NCBI RefSeq assembly: GCF_016097555.1
Contig: NC_054712.1
Coordinates: forward strand, 56,120,810-56,184,809
Origin: Gigantopelta aegis
Taxonomy: Eukaryota > Mollusca > Gastropoda > Neomphalida > Peltospiridae
Direction of reading: 5' to 3'
Length of the DNA stretch: 64,000 nt
Shown piece after piece: positions 32,345-45,900 of this stretch (positions are counted from its first letter, which is position 1; the number at the start of each line of letters is the position of its first letter). The position numbers were made by a program, and so were the translations under genes. A model generated the notes under the pieces. It made no database searches. It worked only from the letters and a program-made list of their open reading frames with translations, and had not been told where the DNA came from.

Positions 32345-32580
32345 CCGAACTCCCTCAGTGGTGTCGTGGTTAAGTCATCAGACTGAAGTCTGGTAGGTTC
32401 AGGTTTCACATCCCAGTATGGGCTCCTGCCCAGAGTAAGTTTTAACACCTCAATGGACAGGTGTAAGACTACTACTACACTACATGTAACTTCCTTCTCA
32501 CTAACCACTAACCCTCTGTCCTGGAAAGACAGCCCAGATTGCTGAGGTGTGCCCAGGACAGCATGCTTGAACCTTAATTA
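32345..32580 (+). mobile_element. tRNA-derived SINE, family C
   Basis: A-box-like 'gtggtgtcgtggttaagtca' and B-box-like 'ggttcaggtttcac' are followed by 'tgggctcctgcccagagt' and the tail 'gctgaggtgtgcccaggaca'. Two more copies lie in reverse at 40885-41135 and 48840-49085. Confidence 0.85.
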
Positions 32581-32789
32581 AAAAGCACGGAAATAAGTAT
32601 AAACAATTGGGACCTAATTCATAAAACAACTTGCAAAAAGACTTTCAAGGTTAACACATTAATTGTTGCTCAAGAAACCAATTAATGGTCAATTAGGGCC
32701 CTGAAGTAAAGACTCTACCAAAGCTAGAACCCACTCTGGAAGAGTGAATCTATATTAGAAATGGCTAATAAATGATGATGATGATGAAG

Positions 32790-33092
32790 AAGTTTGTTTT
32801 GTTTAACATCACTGTAGCACATTGATTAATTAATCATCAGCTATTGGATGTCAAACATTTGGTAATTCCGACACGTAGTGATCAGAGAAAAACGGCTACA
32901 TTTTTCCTGATGCAGCAAGGGATCTTTTATATGCACCATCCCACAGACAGGATAGCACATATCATGGCCTTTGATATACCAGTTGTGGTGCACTGGCTGG
33001 AACGAGTAATATCCCAATGGTCCCACCCAAGGGGATCGATCCCAGACTGACCACACATCAAGCGAGCGCTTTACCAATGGGCTAAATCCACC
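32790..33092 (-). mobile_element. tRNA-derived SINE, family A
   Basis: Reverse orientation: tail 'gtttgttttgtttaacatc', body 'gggatcttttatatgcacc', B-box 'gggatcgatccc' and head complement 'gctttaccaatgggcta'. Confidence 0.9.
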
Positions 33093-33561
33093 ACTGATGA
33101 TGATGACAATGATCTGGCTGGCCATTGCGATATAATAGACTGGCTAGTATATACCAGGACAGATAGGTGAACAAGATGTGGACACCTGGCAGAGAGTATG
33201 GAATTTAGTGTATAATTAATTGTTTTAAGGTATGCTGAATTTAAATAAAGGGAAGCAAGTGATACAGACAATGCTACTAGTTCCAAATTATAATTGTTTG
33301 CAGAAGGTTGAAAATACAATGTGCAAATTACATACATTTTGAAATTCCTTTGGTATCTCTCCTAAATTATGGTTATAATATAAACTTATGCTGCATGTAT
33401 ATTCAAGAAAATACAATAACATATTTTAACAGTTCACATTATACTTCAGTTGGGTTTTAAACCCAGTATAAAGTGGACTATTAAAATACACTTTATGTGG
33501 TTCATTCGGATGGGACAATTTAGCAACAAAAGGGTAAATGTATTAATTTTAATTTATTGCC

Positions 33562-33591
33562 ACCCCCCCCCCCCCCCCCCCCCCCCCCCCC
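33562..33591. repeat. C30 homopolymer
   Basis: A near-uninterrupted cytosine run gives a false poly-Pro frame. The flanks 33100-33560 and 33600-33850 hold no exon, apart from a SINE-like scrap at 33690-33775 and (ATCT)n at 33779-33796. Confidence 0.9.
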
Positions 33592-33857
33592 ATCCGCAAA
33601 TGGCATGCAGTTATATAAAACAAATTGTAGAAAAAGCAAAAATGGCATGTGGATATTTTTAGATATATCAGTTTGTCTCACTTCCCCCCATCCTGAGTCA
33701 GGCCACCGATCTTATCGGAGGTCGGACTCTTGATGGGCATGTTCGAAACCCTAGTGGTATATGGGCACGTTAAAATAGTTATCTATCTATCTATCTCACT
33801 TCACTTGACAGTCACGGAGTCTCTTCTTCTTTTTCGTTTTGTCACGGAGTCGTTATG

Positions 33858-34090
33858 CTAACTCAGTATGAATGCTCTTGACAGTGATGCCCACTGTGTA
33901 TGACGTGAGCACAGCTGTGAGCATAAGTTAAATTTATAGCAGATGCATCTGCTAGTACAGTTATTATTTTTGCATACACATTTCACAAGTTCATGGTCAT
34001 CTATGACAGCATATTTATATGGGGAGTCAGCTATCCTCTCCAGCACTTCACAATTTACAAACAATATTTGTAGGACAGCGCCGATTGCAA
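33858..34090 (-). pseudogene. Cysteine-rich C-terminal remnant of a repeat-associated protein
   Basis: The minus frame reads VLQILFVNCEVLERIADSPY, then YAVIDDHELVKCVCKNNNC and TSRCICYKFNLCSQLC. The spaced Cys pairs (CVCKNNNCTSRCICY..LCSQLC) resemble cysteine-rich tails found at the end of multicopy mollusc and cnidarian element proteins. There are no splice-bounded partner exons, so I treat it as a fragment. The identity is uncertain. Confidence 0.4.
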
Positions 34091-34893
34091 GGATGTGTTC
34101 AATTATATGATTTCCAAAAGTGAATAGCCATTTTCTTTCCTTGTTTAAAAATACATCTTGTTGCTTTTATGTTTAGCTATACAGTTATGTTCAAGCTATT
34201 GAAGATACATGTACATATGCAGTGATAGAAGTACATGTATTCAGTCCATTATTCTTCCCACAGGGAATGCCTTTTTTCATACTGTGAAATTTACTACCAG
34301 TTATTTACATGTATTTCTGAGCCAATTGCTGCTTTTTAAATTGCACACAGAAATAGTATGTGTATGTTTTTGTTATTTTTAAAAGTTGTACTTTTCTTCT
34401 TACATCAAACCAAACTGATATTATTTACAAAAAACAAATTTTTGTAGCAGAATGGGATGGACTATAGGTTCATGCACTTTATAATGGGCATTAATCAATG
34501 CATGATGTTGTTAAAAAAAATAAAAACAACGTTATCTTGGGCACACACAACAGCCTTTAAAATAACAGTCAAAGACTACCAGGTCAACACATAAAGCATA
34601 GCATTGTGTTCACGGGATCCATGTCATTGACTGAATGATTCAAAGTGGGGTTTGAATTACATAATAAATTACATTTTATAACAGACAATTTATTTATTAA
34701 AAATTTACTGTGGACTAAGAATGCATAATCTTAATGACAATTTGACACAGCCTGTGTTAATCAACTGCTAACAAGTACCAAACTATAAAGGCAGGTGTCT
34801 GCTTAAGACAGGTCAGTTTGTATTGGATGATATGGTTGGGGGGAGGATTGGGGGGCGGGGCACAATTCTGGAGAAGATTGTCACACATATGTA

Positions 34894-35215
34894 TGTTGGT
34901 GTAAACGTTGCATATAAATAATGTATGTTAGTGTCAACGTTGCACACAAATAATGTATGTTAGTGCAAACGTTGCACACGTATAATGTTAGTGTAAACGT
35001 TGCATATATATAATGTATGTTAGTGTAAACGTTGCACACGTATAATGTTAGTGTAAACGTTGCATACATATAATGTATGTTCGTGTAAACGTTGCACACA
35101 AATGTTAGTGTAAACATTGCATACATATAATGTATGTTAGTGTAAACATTGCATACATATAATGTATGTTAGTGTAAACATTGCACACAAATAATGTTAA
35201 GTGTAAACGTTGCAC
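34894..35215. repeat. ~33-bp minisatellite
   Basis: About ten copies of 'taatgtatgttagtgtaaac' plus 'gttgcacacaa' with length variants. The frame MYATFTLTLYVCN is an artefact. Confidence 0.93.
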
Positions 35216-35654
35216 TGCTTGATTTTCTCCTGAAATTCACTTCCTCTGTAATTGGTACTTATAATATACAATGGGTTCCTGTGCAGCTAATGTGGCAGTG
35301 AGACCCAGTAGAACTAAAATTACACCCTCCTCACCCCCAATGCCCATGCGACCAGCTGTAAAACAGTACATAATATGTTAGATACATTCATAGAAGTAAA
35401 TTATGAAACTTTACTTGAAAGAGGTCCGACTGCACTATATTTGATAATTATGAAAGAATATGAAACATGGTTTCTTAAAACAGATCGATGGCTATCCTTT
35501 TTTTTCTTTCACTGAATGTATTATTTTCTCCATGATATACCTTGTATATAGTATGTCAACACACTGTGAGTGACAACTGAAACACCCAACATAACAGTGG
35601 ACATATGAACAATACTAACCAAAGGCAAAGGTTTATTTCTTTCAATGAATAAGG

Positions 35655-36115
35655 TATCTGGGAGGCAGACTAGGTTTAACCCGTGAAAAAAGACACTCTA
35701 AATTTGGTACATCTACAAACCTGTAAGACATATGGTTAACGTTACAAGTTTAAAAGTTTGTTTTGTTTAATGACACCACTAGAGCACACTGGTTTATGGT
35801 CAGCTATTTGGTAATTCTGACATTTAATCTTAGAGGAAACCCGCAAAAAAAAAAATGTGTTAGTATCTTCTATATGCATCATCTCATAGACAGAACAGCA
35901 CATACCACACTGGTGCACTGGTTAGAATGACAAATAGCCCAATTTATGGGCTACTGACAGCGATAGACCAACTGTGCATCAGCTGTGTGCTTTACCATTG
36001 GGCTATGTCGCACCATCCAGTTAAAGAAGGGTCTCAGACTCTCTACGACACTAAAACTGGGAAATGCTCTTAAAAAAATAATAGACCATTACTTTTCAAA
36101 CGTATGGGAGTAAGA
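35655..36115. mobile_element. TTAA-type MITE copy 3, split by a SINE
   Basis: The words 'ttaacccgtgaaaa', 'acatctacaaacctgtaag' and 'aacgttacaag' match the MITE copies at 9891-10261 and 20311-20631. After an inserted SINE, the next stretch of the MITE continues ('gggtctcagactct', 'aaatgctcttaaaaaaata'). Both ends are decayed. Confidence 0.7.
35752..36012 (-). mobile_element. tRNA-derived SINE, family A (nested in MITE)
   Basis: Tail 'ttgttttgtttaatgacacc' comes first and head complement 'ctttaccattgggctatg' last; the middle is diverged. Flanking sequence resumes the interrupted MITE. Confidence 0.88.
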
Positions 36116-37115
36116 ATATCTGGCAAGAGTGAAAGATGTTTGTGGCAAGCTCTCCTAGATAACATTACATGGATATATAAACCATGATATTCAAGGACTG
36201 GATTTAACGATAGAAGCCACAGTGACGTCACATGTTTTGATCATATGGTACCGCATGAGCTCTGGTAGGAGCTGGAACAAACTTGTGTACTTTTTGTGTT
36301 AGGGTGCTTTATTACCCACCTGGTAAAACTCTGGGTTTGTCGTACAAATCTCATATGCACCTGGTGTTTCATATTAGTAGCAACATGATAATATGTTGGT
36401 AAGTGACATCATCTTCCCTGGAAGTTATTGTCAGAGTTTACATTATTTGATGGTGGGTAATACATAAAATACTGGATAACGTTTACGAAATTCGTCAACT
36501 TTCCATGGTATATCACCTTACTTTCTATTGGTCAGATGGTTCACTTGTTTCGTAAAAATGATATCTAGCGTAAACAAGTGTAGTATTCTATATTTATGCA
36601 CTTGGACACTACACATTCATGAGATGTTGTAAAATACAATTGTGATAAAAACATGAAAACACAGACATAATGTTTTAAAAATCTGTATTTGATACAGAGC
36701 CACATGGGTAAGCATTCAGTGCAATGTCCGCCACGTTGGTTTGTGATCAACACCTAGACAAAAATGCATGCTTGATTATATCTGTTGCCAATTGCTTGAC
36801 AAATGCATAAATTCTCAAAAATAATTATGATTTTTAATACACCATATACAAACGTATAAACATAATTATTTCACACATATTATATAAATCTGCTGCTACA
36901 GACCACTCGTACTAAACAGCAGCAAGGCATCTTTTATTTTATTTCCCACAGAAAGGACTGCTCATACAATGACCTTTGATATAATACCAAACTCCATTAA
37001 AAATGCACCACCCAATTTTCAGTTATTAGAATTGCTAATATTCAGGCCGACCATTAATAACTGAAAACTTGCTGGTGTAGAATGTGTGAGGTTGCTAGGA
37101 AACACACAATAACCC
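36116..37115. other. Stretch without a recognisable gene
   Basis: Only a decayed SINE body (about 36895-36990, minus) and a mirrored 'ttattacccacc'/'ggtgggtaataca' pair (36310 and 36452) were noticed. Confidence 0.55.
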
Positions 37116-37119
37116 TAAC

Positions 37120-37395
37120 CCGTGTATACAATTTTTGGGTTATTAATTTTATTACATACCTACTGAATCTTACTATTATTAATAAAGACATTTTTAAACC
37201 GTGTGATAAATTTATTTTGTATCGCACATATGTGCTATCTGGGACCAGAACTTTTTTTAAATGGGGAATTCCCTTTTTATTTTTACAGCAGTTAGCGCCT
37301 TTTATTTACTGACATCATATATGATTTACAAATGACGTATTTGAAACATTACACAAGGCTGCCGCAGAGTATGATCCTTAACGTTAAGCAAATCC
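37120..37395 (+). repeat. Dispersed repeat, copy 1
   Basis: This segment ('ccgtgtgataaatttattttg', 'atggggaattcccttttt', 'ttacacaaggctgccgcag', 'ccttaacgttaag') recurs in reverse complement at 55565-55803 with moderate identity. No termini were defined. Confidence 0.8.
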
Positions 37396-37808
37396 TACAT
37401 TACCTACAAAAGAAATAATTTGTAACATTTATAAAAGCGTTTCATTTCAAAAAGCAATATAATAAGTTTTTTATTTATATAATTATGTATCACATTTTAT
37501 TACGATGATAATACTTCAGGTCATGATATGTTTTGTTAAAGTGTCATATACAAAATGTACCAGGCACTAATCAAGGAATAAAAAAGTAAAAGTGACTTAA
37601 TTATCTTTCCAGAAGAAAGAGGAAAACGTTTGTTAATACTTGGCAAAGTAAACATTTATTGATATATTTAGTAGTGTTTTAACATGTTCCACGTTCATTC
37701 GAAAAAAAGAAATCTGAATTACACAATCAGTCCAAATTGTAATATTTCGTAATCAAATAATACTAAATTAGCTACTTGCTTTATGCCAACATTCAGTTCA
37801 AGTCCCCG

Positions 37809-37890
37809 AGTTGTTAGTAGTAGTGTAAAGTCGAAGTTGTTAGTAGTAGTGTAAAGTCGAAGTTGTTAGTAGTAGTGTAAAGTCGAAGTT
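37809..37890. repeat. 26-bp repeat, three copies
   Basis: The unit 'gttgttagtagtagtgtaaa' plus 'gtcgaa' is tandemly repeated with identical copies. Confidence 0.93.
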
Positions 37891-39260
37891 GCTGTAATAT
37901 TTTAGACCTGATACGATTTCAGAAACAAAAATTACACAACAAACTTGTTTGTTGCTGTAGCCGACTTAAATTAGCACCATGGCAGTCTTCACTTTAGCAG
38001 CAGACTAGACACCAACACATGTCGCATCTTTTGCATTTGATCAGTGAAGCATTAATTGTTTGGTTCTTGGCCAGATTCATTCAGTAATGCCAGAGAATAT
38101 TAATTATTACCTTCATTTTAATACATGTATATCAACAACACATTAATTGTTAGTTACTCCATACCATCATGTTTTAAATCCAAATATTCAAATTTGTGTT
38201 TCTAGGCTTGTGAATAAGTCATTCATTCAAATCTATTATTTATTTTTGAACTAGAGACAATGAAACACTTAAATGTTCCTTGGAACAGCCAAGAACACAC
38301 TGAATGTGCAGAAATTAATATAAGAAAAATACAAAACAAAAATAACTACAGTTTTCGTCCATAAGTAGCATACAATGTTGTCAGAGGATCATGCTCTTTT
38401 AAAATACATATATTGTAAGTTTGAGTATACACAGGCACTAATCTAGTTTGTGAAATGGTGATAAAATTTAAGCATAACATCTTTTGTGAAATACTTACCA
38501 ATCATATCATATATTAACATAATCACATAATCATAATTATAAACATAATTATCAGCCATTAACTTTACATATCATTCATTGAATAAATAATGAAATCATT
38601 AATGAACATGAAATCTATTTACCCAAATGTACATGCGTTCATAAATCAACACTTTACAATTGACAAGTAAAACACAAACAACAGTGGCCATGTTATACAG
38701 CAATTTAAAACAATGTCATTGCAAAGCACATACCACATTTTAAGGGACACAGTATGCATGATTTTGGAATGCAAATGGCAGATGATTAAAAACTCAGCCG
38801 TAGGAATTGCAACAGTACTGTAAAACAGCCTCTTATATATCTTAGTCCTCTATCAAAATGCATTTTGCACTGTATCCATATTTCATTCTGCTACTCGTCA
38901 AGATGGATTGGATCGCTGAAAGAATTTTAATACAGTTCCATTCAGTCTTCTTAACAGGTATTTTTATATGCACTTCCCCTCACACAAAAATAACACATCA
39001 CAGCCAGATACAAGAACTGATTATAATGGGACAAAATATAAAATGTTTAATATCCTAGTACTTCTGCTGGATACTCTTTATCCGTCTCTCTCTCCCCACT
39101 TCCCTTCCCTCCCTCCCCCTCCCTCGCACACTCTCTCTCTCTCTCTCTCTCTCTCTGAACTAAATTCTACTCTTATTGATTAATGTAAAATCATGTTTTC
39201 GGCTACTTAATGTTTTACATACAGATAGTTTCAATTTCCTATTAATGAGATTTTCTTACT
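37891..39260. other. AT-rich stretch without a recognisable gene
   Basis: A plus-strand frame at 38858-39058 has no homology signal that I recognise. A (CT)n run lies at 39131-39157. Part of this region may be MROH1 3' UTR or downstream intergenic sequence. Confidence 0.5.
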
Positions 39261-39264
39261 AGTC

Positions 39265-39369
39265 ATAGTACCTCAAACTGGACTTCACCTTCCAATAATT
39301 TTGTACCCATTAAATAAATATATAATCATCTAATATATATTAGAAGGTAGACTCCAGTTTGAGCACTAC
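39265..39369. mobile_element. Small palindromic MITE/foldback
   Basis: The left arm 'acctcaaactggacttcacc' and the complement of the right arm (gctcaaactggagtctacc) pair over about 30 bp around a 42-bp AT-rich loop. Confidence 0.8.
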
Positions 39370-39864
39370 AATCAAGAAGCACAAGGAATATACAGACAAC
39401 AATATAGGATATAATGTTTCAAAATCTTAGGTACCCAGAAATCAGTTCATGTGTTTCACATAGTATGTAACCAAGGTCACTGTATTTGGTTAACGAATAA
39501 AGCTATAATAATCTTGAAGTTTATAAATGTTTATTTTACAAGGTAAAGGTTTACCACTTAACTGATTGGAAGTTAAGAGTAAATTTAAAATTGTGTAACC
39601 GACATGTAAATAGAACAATAGTGCACATTAAATATTGTATCTTGCAGTATTCTGAGAAAGAAAATATTTTTAATATGTGCATGTAATTATAGTTGCTCTG
39701 TTAGACAGAAACATGTTTTACTTCTGGTCTGAAAGCACATAAATTTGAGTCATAACCATACACGGTATTCACATCATGAAAATGTCAGTCCAAAAAAGGT
39801 GAAATTTGTATCAGGAACCAAGTCATAGTTTTAAATGAGTATCATCCACGCCATGACAGGTGAC

Positions 39865-39947
39865 TTAATATTCGTAAAGAAGACTCATGGCTTCAGCAGC
39901 TTTGGCCCTCACAGTGGGAGACGGGTCCTTCAATAACATGATTAGAG
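39865..39947 (-). CDS. MROH1: MROH1 exon K (C-terminus and stop)
   Basis: Acceptor 'gtttccag' leads into 83 bases ending TAA. It encodes LIMLLKDPSPTVRAKAAEAM and SLLYEY, the expected last HEAT helix. Confidence 0.95.
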
Positions 39948-42900
39948 CTGGAAACAAAAACAGAAACAGATTCAACATAGAACATATATTTTAGATTTTT
40001 AACTTAGAAAATATATTATAGATTTTTAACTTAGAAAATATATTTTAGATTTTTATCTTAGAAAATATATTTTAGATTTTTATCTTAGAAAATATATTTT
40101 AGATTCTTACATTAAAAAATATATTATAGATTTGTATCTTAGAAAATATATTTTAGATTTTTTTATCTTAGAAAATATATTTTAGATTTTTATTATTATT
40201 CCTATTTATTAAATCATTTTGTTACCGTACTTTCTTTGTTAAGAGTCAAACTTGCTATGGTTAATTTTAAGGCTAAGGTTAATATAATAGCACTGGACTC
40301 CACCTAGAATAACATCTCCGACAAAGTCTAATGCATCAATGACCATCTCTGGTAACTTCACACTTATTAACAGTTTTCACATACTGCTGTAATACATGTA
40401 GTTTCTCCTAGGTCAAGAGGATCATGTCTTGTTTTACAATCCACAATCTTCTTTTTTTTCCAGCCAAAATAATCTGTGATTAATTCTTTTTTTTCATATT
40501 TGAATCACAAGCCAACAAGCATTAATTTCTGATCTATTATGAATAATAATGTGTTAACACTATTTACCACTGTTTGTGTTTGGTTCGGACAAATTTCTTA
40601 AGCACTCTGAGGATGTACCCATGCCTAATCCTAAACTCTATTAACATGCCTATATCCAAGTAAGGTTCAGGCACGTCCACCCTGGACCTCTGGGTATGCC
40701 AGTGACTGTACCCATGAAGTCAGGCCTGAACCTTTATTTGATGTAAGCATCGATTAAATTGTTGGTTGGTTGGTTCACTGTTTCATTGATTGAATACAAC
40801 CCTGCTATACAAATTTAATGGATATCACTCCTAAATTCAAACAATTTTATACCCTGCCCATATATTTATTTTTTGAAACTTATTTCTGTGCTTATATCCA
40901 ATTAAGATTCAAGCACACTGTTCTGGGCACACACCTCAGCTGTCTGGTCAGTCTGTTCAGAAGAGTGGGTTAGTGGGTTAGTGGGTTAGTGGTTATTGAG
41001 AGATAAGAGGGTGTAGTGGTCTTACCCATTGAGTCGTTAAAACTCTGTCTGGATGAGAGCCGGTACCGGGCTGCGAACCCTGTACCTACCAGCCTTATGT
41101 CTGATGGCTTAACCACGACGCCACCGAGGCCGGTCCCTGCCCATATCCATTTCAAGTTTTAAGCATGTCCACTCTGGGCACAGCCTCTGACATCACCAGT
41201 GACTGAGTCAAGTATGGGTGTTATCACTCCTGTTTGATTCACCCTAATTATGTTAACACAATCAAATACCTACTCTACTTAGTTAGCCATGAAACGATAA
41301 CAGAGTTGTTCACTCCTGAATCTCACCTGAACACACATGTTCCTTCGATATCATTCCTTGTTTTTCTAACGGCAAGTTGCCCAGCAGAAAGCCTACAATG
41401 ATAGATGTGTGACTATTACTGTTGTAGCATTACATTCATCTTTATACAGTTACTTTACAAAGGGAACAAATACTTAGCGTCACATGTTGTTGAATCAGCC
41501 ACTACAAAATGTCTAACATATGGTAATTGCAGGGGTAGAATTTTACAAATTTCAGGGCACGGCCATTTTGGCTTTGGGTTTGAGGACATTTTTGGGGCAC
41601 CAAGGCCAGTGGGCAGGGCACCAAGGGCAACATTTCTTTCAAGGGTAGGGCACCAAGGCCACTTTCTGTAAAGTTTTCACTGATGCGAGTGAGAGATGAG
41701 GTTCCATTCCACAGGACACACAATGAATGAAATAAAGTAAGTGATGATTTTTCTCTCAACAAACGAGTAATTTTAAGACTAAACCTGTAAGTGAAACAGA
41801 AGAAAAATGGTAGTAAATCGTTGACTTTAGCAAAATCTGAAAACTAATTGTAATAGGTTTTTCCAATTTTGATTCAAACTGGCAATTCACTACAGTTTAT
41901 CTTCATTTTTCCCTTTTTTATAACCAGATTTACTCTTTATATTTTGAATTTTTTTTTGGCAATACAGCCAGTTTACAGTGTTTTGCCAGCCAAATGGCTT
42001 CAGTCGATCACGTGACTCGGCGCGTGACGTCACCGTGAAACGTCCTATAAAAAAAGTGCGTCTCTCCCATTATCGCTTTTAGATCTTGGCTTTGTAATTC
42101 CCTTGTAGCCGGTATTGTTTTTATTTTGGAACCAATCAATTGCTCAATCAAAAACTCCCTCTTTTAGGGAAATACTTTCTTTTATAATTTATACCCTTTT
42201 GACCTGAGCACAGAAAAAAATATTTAGTCCTGAAATATAAATATTTATATTTCAAAATTTTAATAATAAAAAGTCCATTAATTCAATAAATGATTATTAT
42301 TAAAGCAATAGCAGTCTATTTAGCCTTTTCTCCCACGTGATCTTCCCTGCGCAGAACAGTCTTTATAGAGCGACTGCGCAGTTACTTCTCGGCGACCACG
42401 TGGTTCTCGGATCTGTGGCTTGTAAACAATAACAATATGGCTGTGCCCATCGAAATTGCGTGTCTGAGAGTCGGCAATAATTTCTTTGGATTTCTGTTCT
42501 TATGGACGAATACACGGCAAGTGACAAATGCTGCAAAGTTCAATTTAGTTGGTACCAGGCATGAGAAGGGCACTAGGGCATACAAGGAAGGCAACCACGG
42601 CTACTTATGGCCGTGGACACAGTCCAATTTATCGGGGCACCGCGTCCAGTAACAAGGGCACCTACGGCAATAGCCGTAGTGCCGTGGGCCAAAATCGATC
42701 CCTGTAATTGTGATAAAGGATCTAGATTTTAAAACCCCCAAAACAATAGTAATAAAGAAGAAATCTTCTGCTGCTACATGTACCGTATTTGACCGGAAAT
42801 TAGCCCAGGGGGCCAAGACAACTCATTGTAAGCTTAGCATGGGGTGGGCTTATTCCCAGACAAGGGGCCAGTTTTGTTGAAAAAAACACAAAAAAACTAA

Positions 42901-45900
42901 TAATTAAAATAAATAATAATTAAATGAACTAGGAAGAAAATGAAAAACGTCCAGTAGCACATCTATTAATTAGTGTTCCATTTGTTATTAATAAATAATA
43001 GTTTATTAATTAAATTTTTTTTTTTACTAGTATCTAATTATCAGAAACGCACCTTCTATGTTACCAGTGCTGTTTATTTACATTCAAAATTTAATTCTGA
43101 GAAGACTTAAAACAACAAACTCAATAGTGTATACACACGTTTCTGACAGGCAGCCAGCTTACACTACAAAGAATTGTCAATCTAGGCCATTGTTCTTAGC
43201 CAATCAGAATACGGTATTTGCCTAATTAGCATTAACTGCGGACACAGTGTGGTGGTAAAAATAGACATTGGTTTTAGTTCAGACTTGGGTTTGGGTACTT
43301 CAAAAGAAATACTGCAGGCATGAAATTGAAAACAATGTTACACACTGTTACTGTTAGACTACTAAATCTCACTGGTGGTAAAATATTGTGTTTACATTTG
43401 TGTGTTTAATTATTTGCAGGAGGTATGACCTTTTAAATGAACTTTGAGCAAACTTGCAGTTTTGTGTTATTTATAAGGTGACGAAGTTGGGGGTGGGCTT
43501 ATTTACGAATGAGGGCCTAATTTCTTAAATGCTATCAAAATGGAGGGGGGCTTATTCAAAGACATGGGCTAATTTCCGGTCAAATACGGTACATATACTC
43601 CTTCCGATTAGTTAAAAGTTAAAGTTTGTTTTGTTTAATGATACCACTAGAGCACATTGATTTATTAATCATTGGTTATTGGATATCAAACATTTGGTAA
43701 TTTTGGCACATAGTCTTAGAGAGGAAACTGGCTACATTTTTCCGTTAGTAGCAAGAGATCTTTTATATGCACCATCCCACATACAGGATAGCAAATACCA
43801 GCCTTTGATATACCAGTTGTGGTGCACTAACTACAACAACCTTCCGATTAGCTTCAAGAGGTATCTAACATGCAATTTCTTGTGAACAAGACAGTTCACA
43901 CTATAATCTTGGGTTTAAAATATACTACATATTAAGTGACTTTTAAATAACATTTATCTTAATTATAAATAGTGATTCAAAATATACATAATGCCATGAG
44001 CTAAAACAATTTGTAAGATAACTGAAATCTAAGGGCATTATTAATGGTAAATTTATTTCTTACATGTCCTCCGAGAACAAATTTAAAAGATGCCGTAAAA
44101 ATTCAAATTTCTTTTGGAACTAAAACATTCACAGTGCTTGCAAATGCAGTTACCGTATACATAATAGATAGCTATGTTTTATTTGGTAATTTCAATGAAT
44201 GGTTTGATATTTTGGTCATTTCTGAAATAGCCAATTGTATGTCTTTAATTTGACCACCAACATAAGTGGGATACTGGTGTGCGATACCAGAATTTATCAA
44301 ACAGGTGTTCTCTCCAAGGGATGTGTATGAAATACCAGACACAGAATACTTTGAAAATGAAAAACCACAAGGCACTACTGATGGTTACAAAATATTATAA
44401 CTCCTTACCTAAAAACATTGCAGCATTGCTCTTTATTTCATCCCAAGAACTCTTAAAGAATGAAACACAAGCCATCACATAGAAATTCACTTTCTCTGGA
44501 AAATCTTGAATCTGAAAAAAAAAAAAAAATTAGTTACCAAATGAAATTAAAATTGAGAGAGGTGGGGAGGGAGAGTATTGAAATGTTTTTTTCTAATGGT
44601 AAATATATTGTGAGCAATTTACAATGTCTTTTGAAATGTCACTCATAAACTTGTACTGGGCAACTTAAAACTTTTGAGAGGTCATTTATAAACTTGTATG
44701 GAAAAGTCAAATTGTGTTTTGTTTAATGACAACACTAGAGCACATTGATTTATTATGGTAATTTTGACAAAGGAAACCCACTACATTTTTTTTATTAGTA
44801 GCAAGGGATATTTTATATGCACCATCCCACAGACAGGATAGCACATACCAGAGCCTTTGATATACCAGTCATAGTGCACTGGCTGGAATGAAAAATAACC
44901 CAATGGGCTCAACGACTGGGATCAAACCCAAACTGACCACACATCAAGTGATGGGTTAAGTCCTGCCCCACAAATTTGTAGTGAGTAACTTACAATGAGT
45001 TTTGAGAGGTCATTCATAAACTCTCCGTAAAACAGATTAGCATCTTCGAGTAGATGTTTCTGGAATTTTTCGTTGATCGCTTCAGACTCCATGAGAGGCC
45101 CCAACATACGCAGAGCATATTTACAACCCTGAAACACAAACAAAATCTTTATAACAACTGTTGTTGATTCTGTAATTTTTATCAAAATGAGATTAAACTA
45201 CATAAACCAGTCAGTTGCACTTTGTTGTTCATCAAATTCTATACATTCTATGACATCCTGTGGCATTTTGAAGACCATTTTTGTATTTTGTAACGATTTT
45301 TCTGTCACCAATACAAACAAGTCATATTATAATGATATCATGCAAATTACCAAATTCAATGTCTTCTCAAAAAAACTGAAACCCTCAAACCCTCAAACCC
45401 TCAACCCACTCTCCATTATCAAATAACTTAGATTTTTGCATAGTTTTCAAATACTCAACTCAAAAATTCCATGCCATTCCAGTCCTGGAAAACAACATCT
45501 CTAAATGACTTTGCAGGATTCCTTTAGCCCATATGAACCCAGTGATGCATCAATTTGAAGATTCGTTGTATTTACTATTACAAACAAAAACCACAGTCCG
45601 AAATTTCATATTCTAATTACCTTTTTCACTTCCGGCTCACTGTCGTTGAGATGCAGCAGCAAACTCATGAAGTTTGTGTGGATCTGCTCCAGGAACGGAG
45701 CTTTGGACGGCCCGTCTCCAAACCGGGACAGATTTCCAAACAGAATAAACGCTTGAGCCCGTACTGCTGGCTTTTCCTGTAAGTAAAAGGAAGGAAGGAA
45801 ATGTTTTATTTAACGACGCACTCAACACATTTTATTTTCGGTAATATGGCGTCGGACATATGGTTAAGAACCACACAGATATTGAGCGAGGAAACCCACT

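Larger units (their letters stand above)
41530..42704. mobile_element. hAT-like TIR element carrying a promoter-like, possibly captured segment
   Basis: The left end caggggtagaatttt and the complement of the right end cagggatcgatttt are inverted termini. TAATTG lies on both sides (41524-41529 and 42705-42710). CAGGG termini suggest hAT, which usually makes 8-bp duplications, so the six matching bases make the class tentative. The interior has no transposase. It does hold CACGTG, a TGACGTCA CRE site followed by TATAAAA (about 42008-42050), TGCGCAG words, and an ATG-started 71-codon frame (42437-42652). Confidence 0.7.

Noticed and set aside
38858..39058. 66-codon plus frame with hydrophobic start
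   Set aside because: No splice or homology support; composition is typical of AT-rich sequence.
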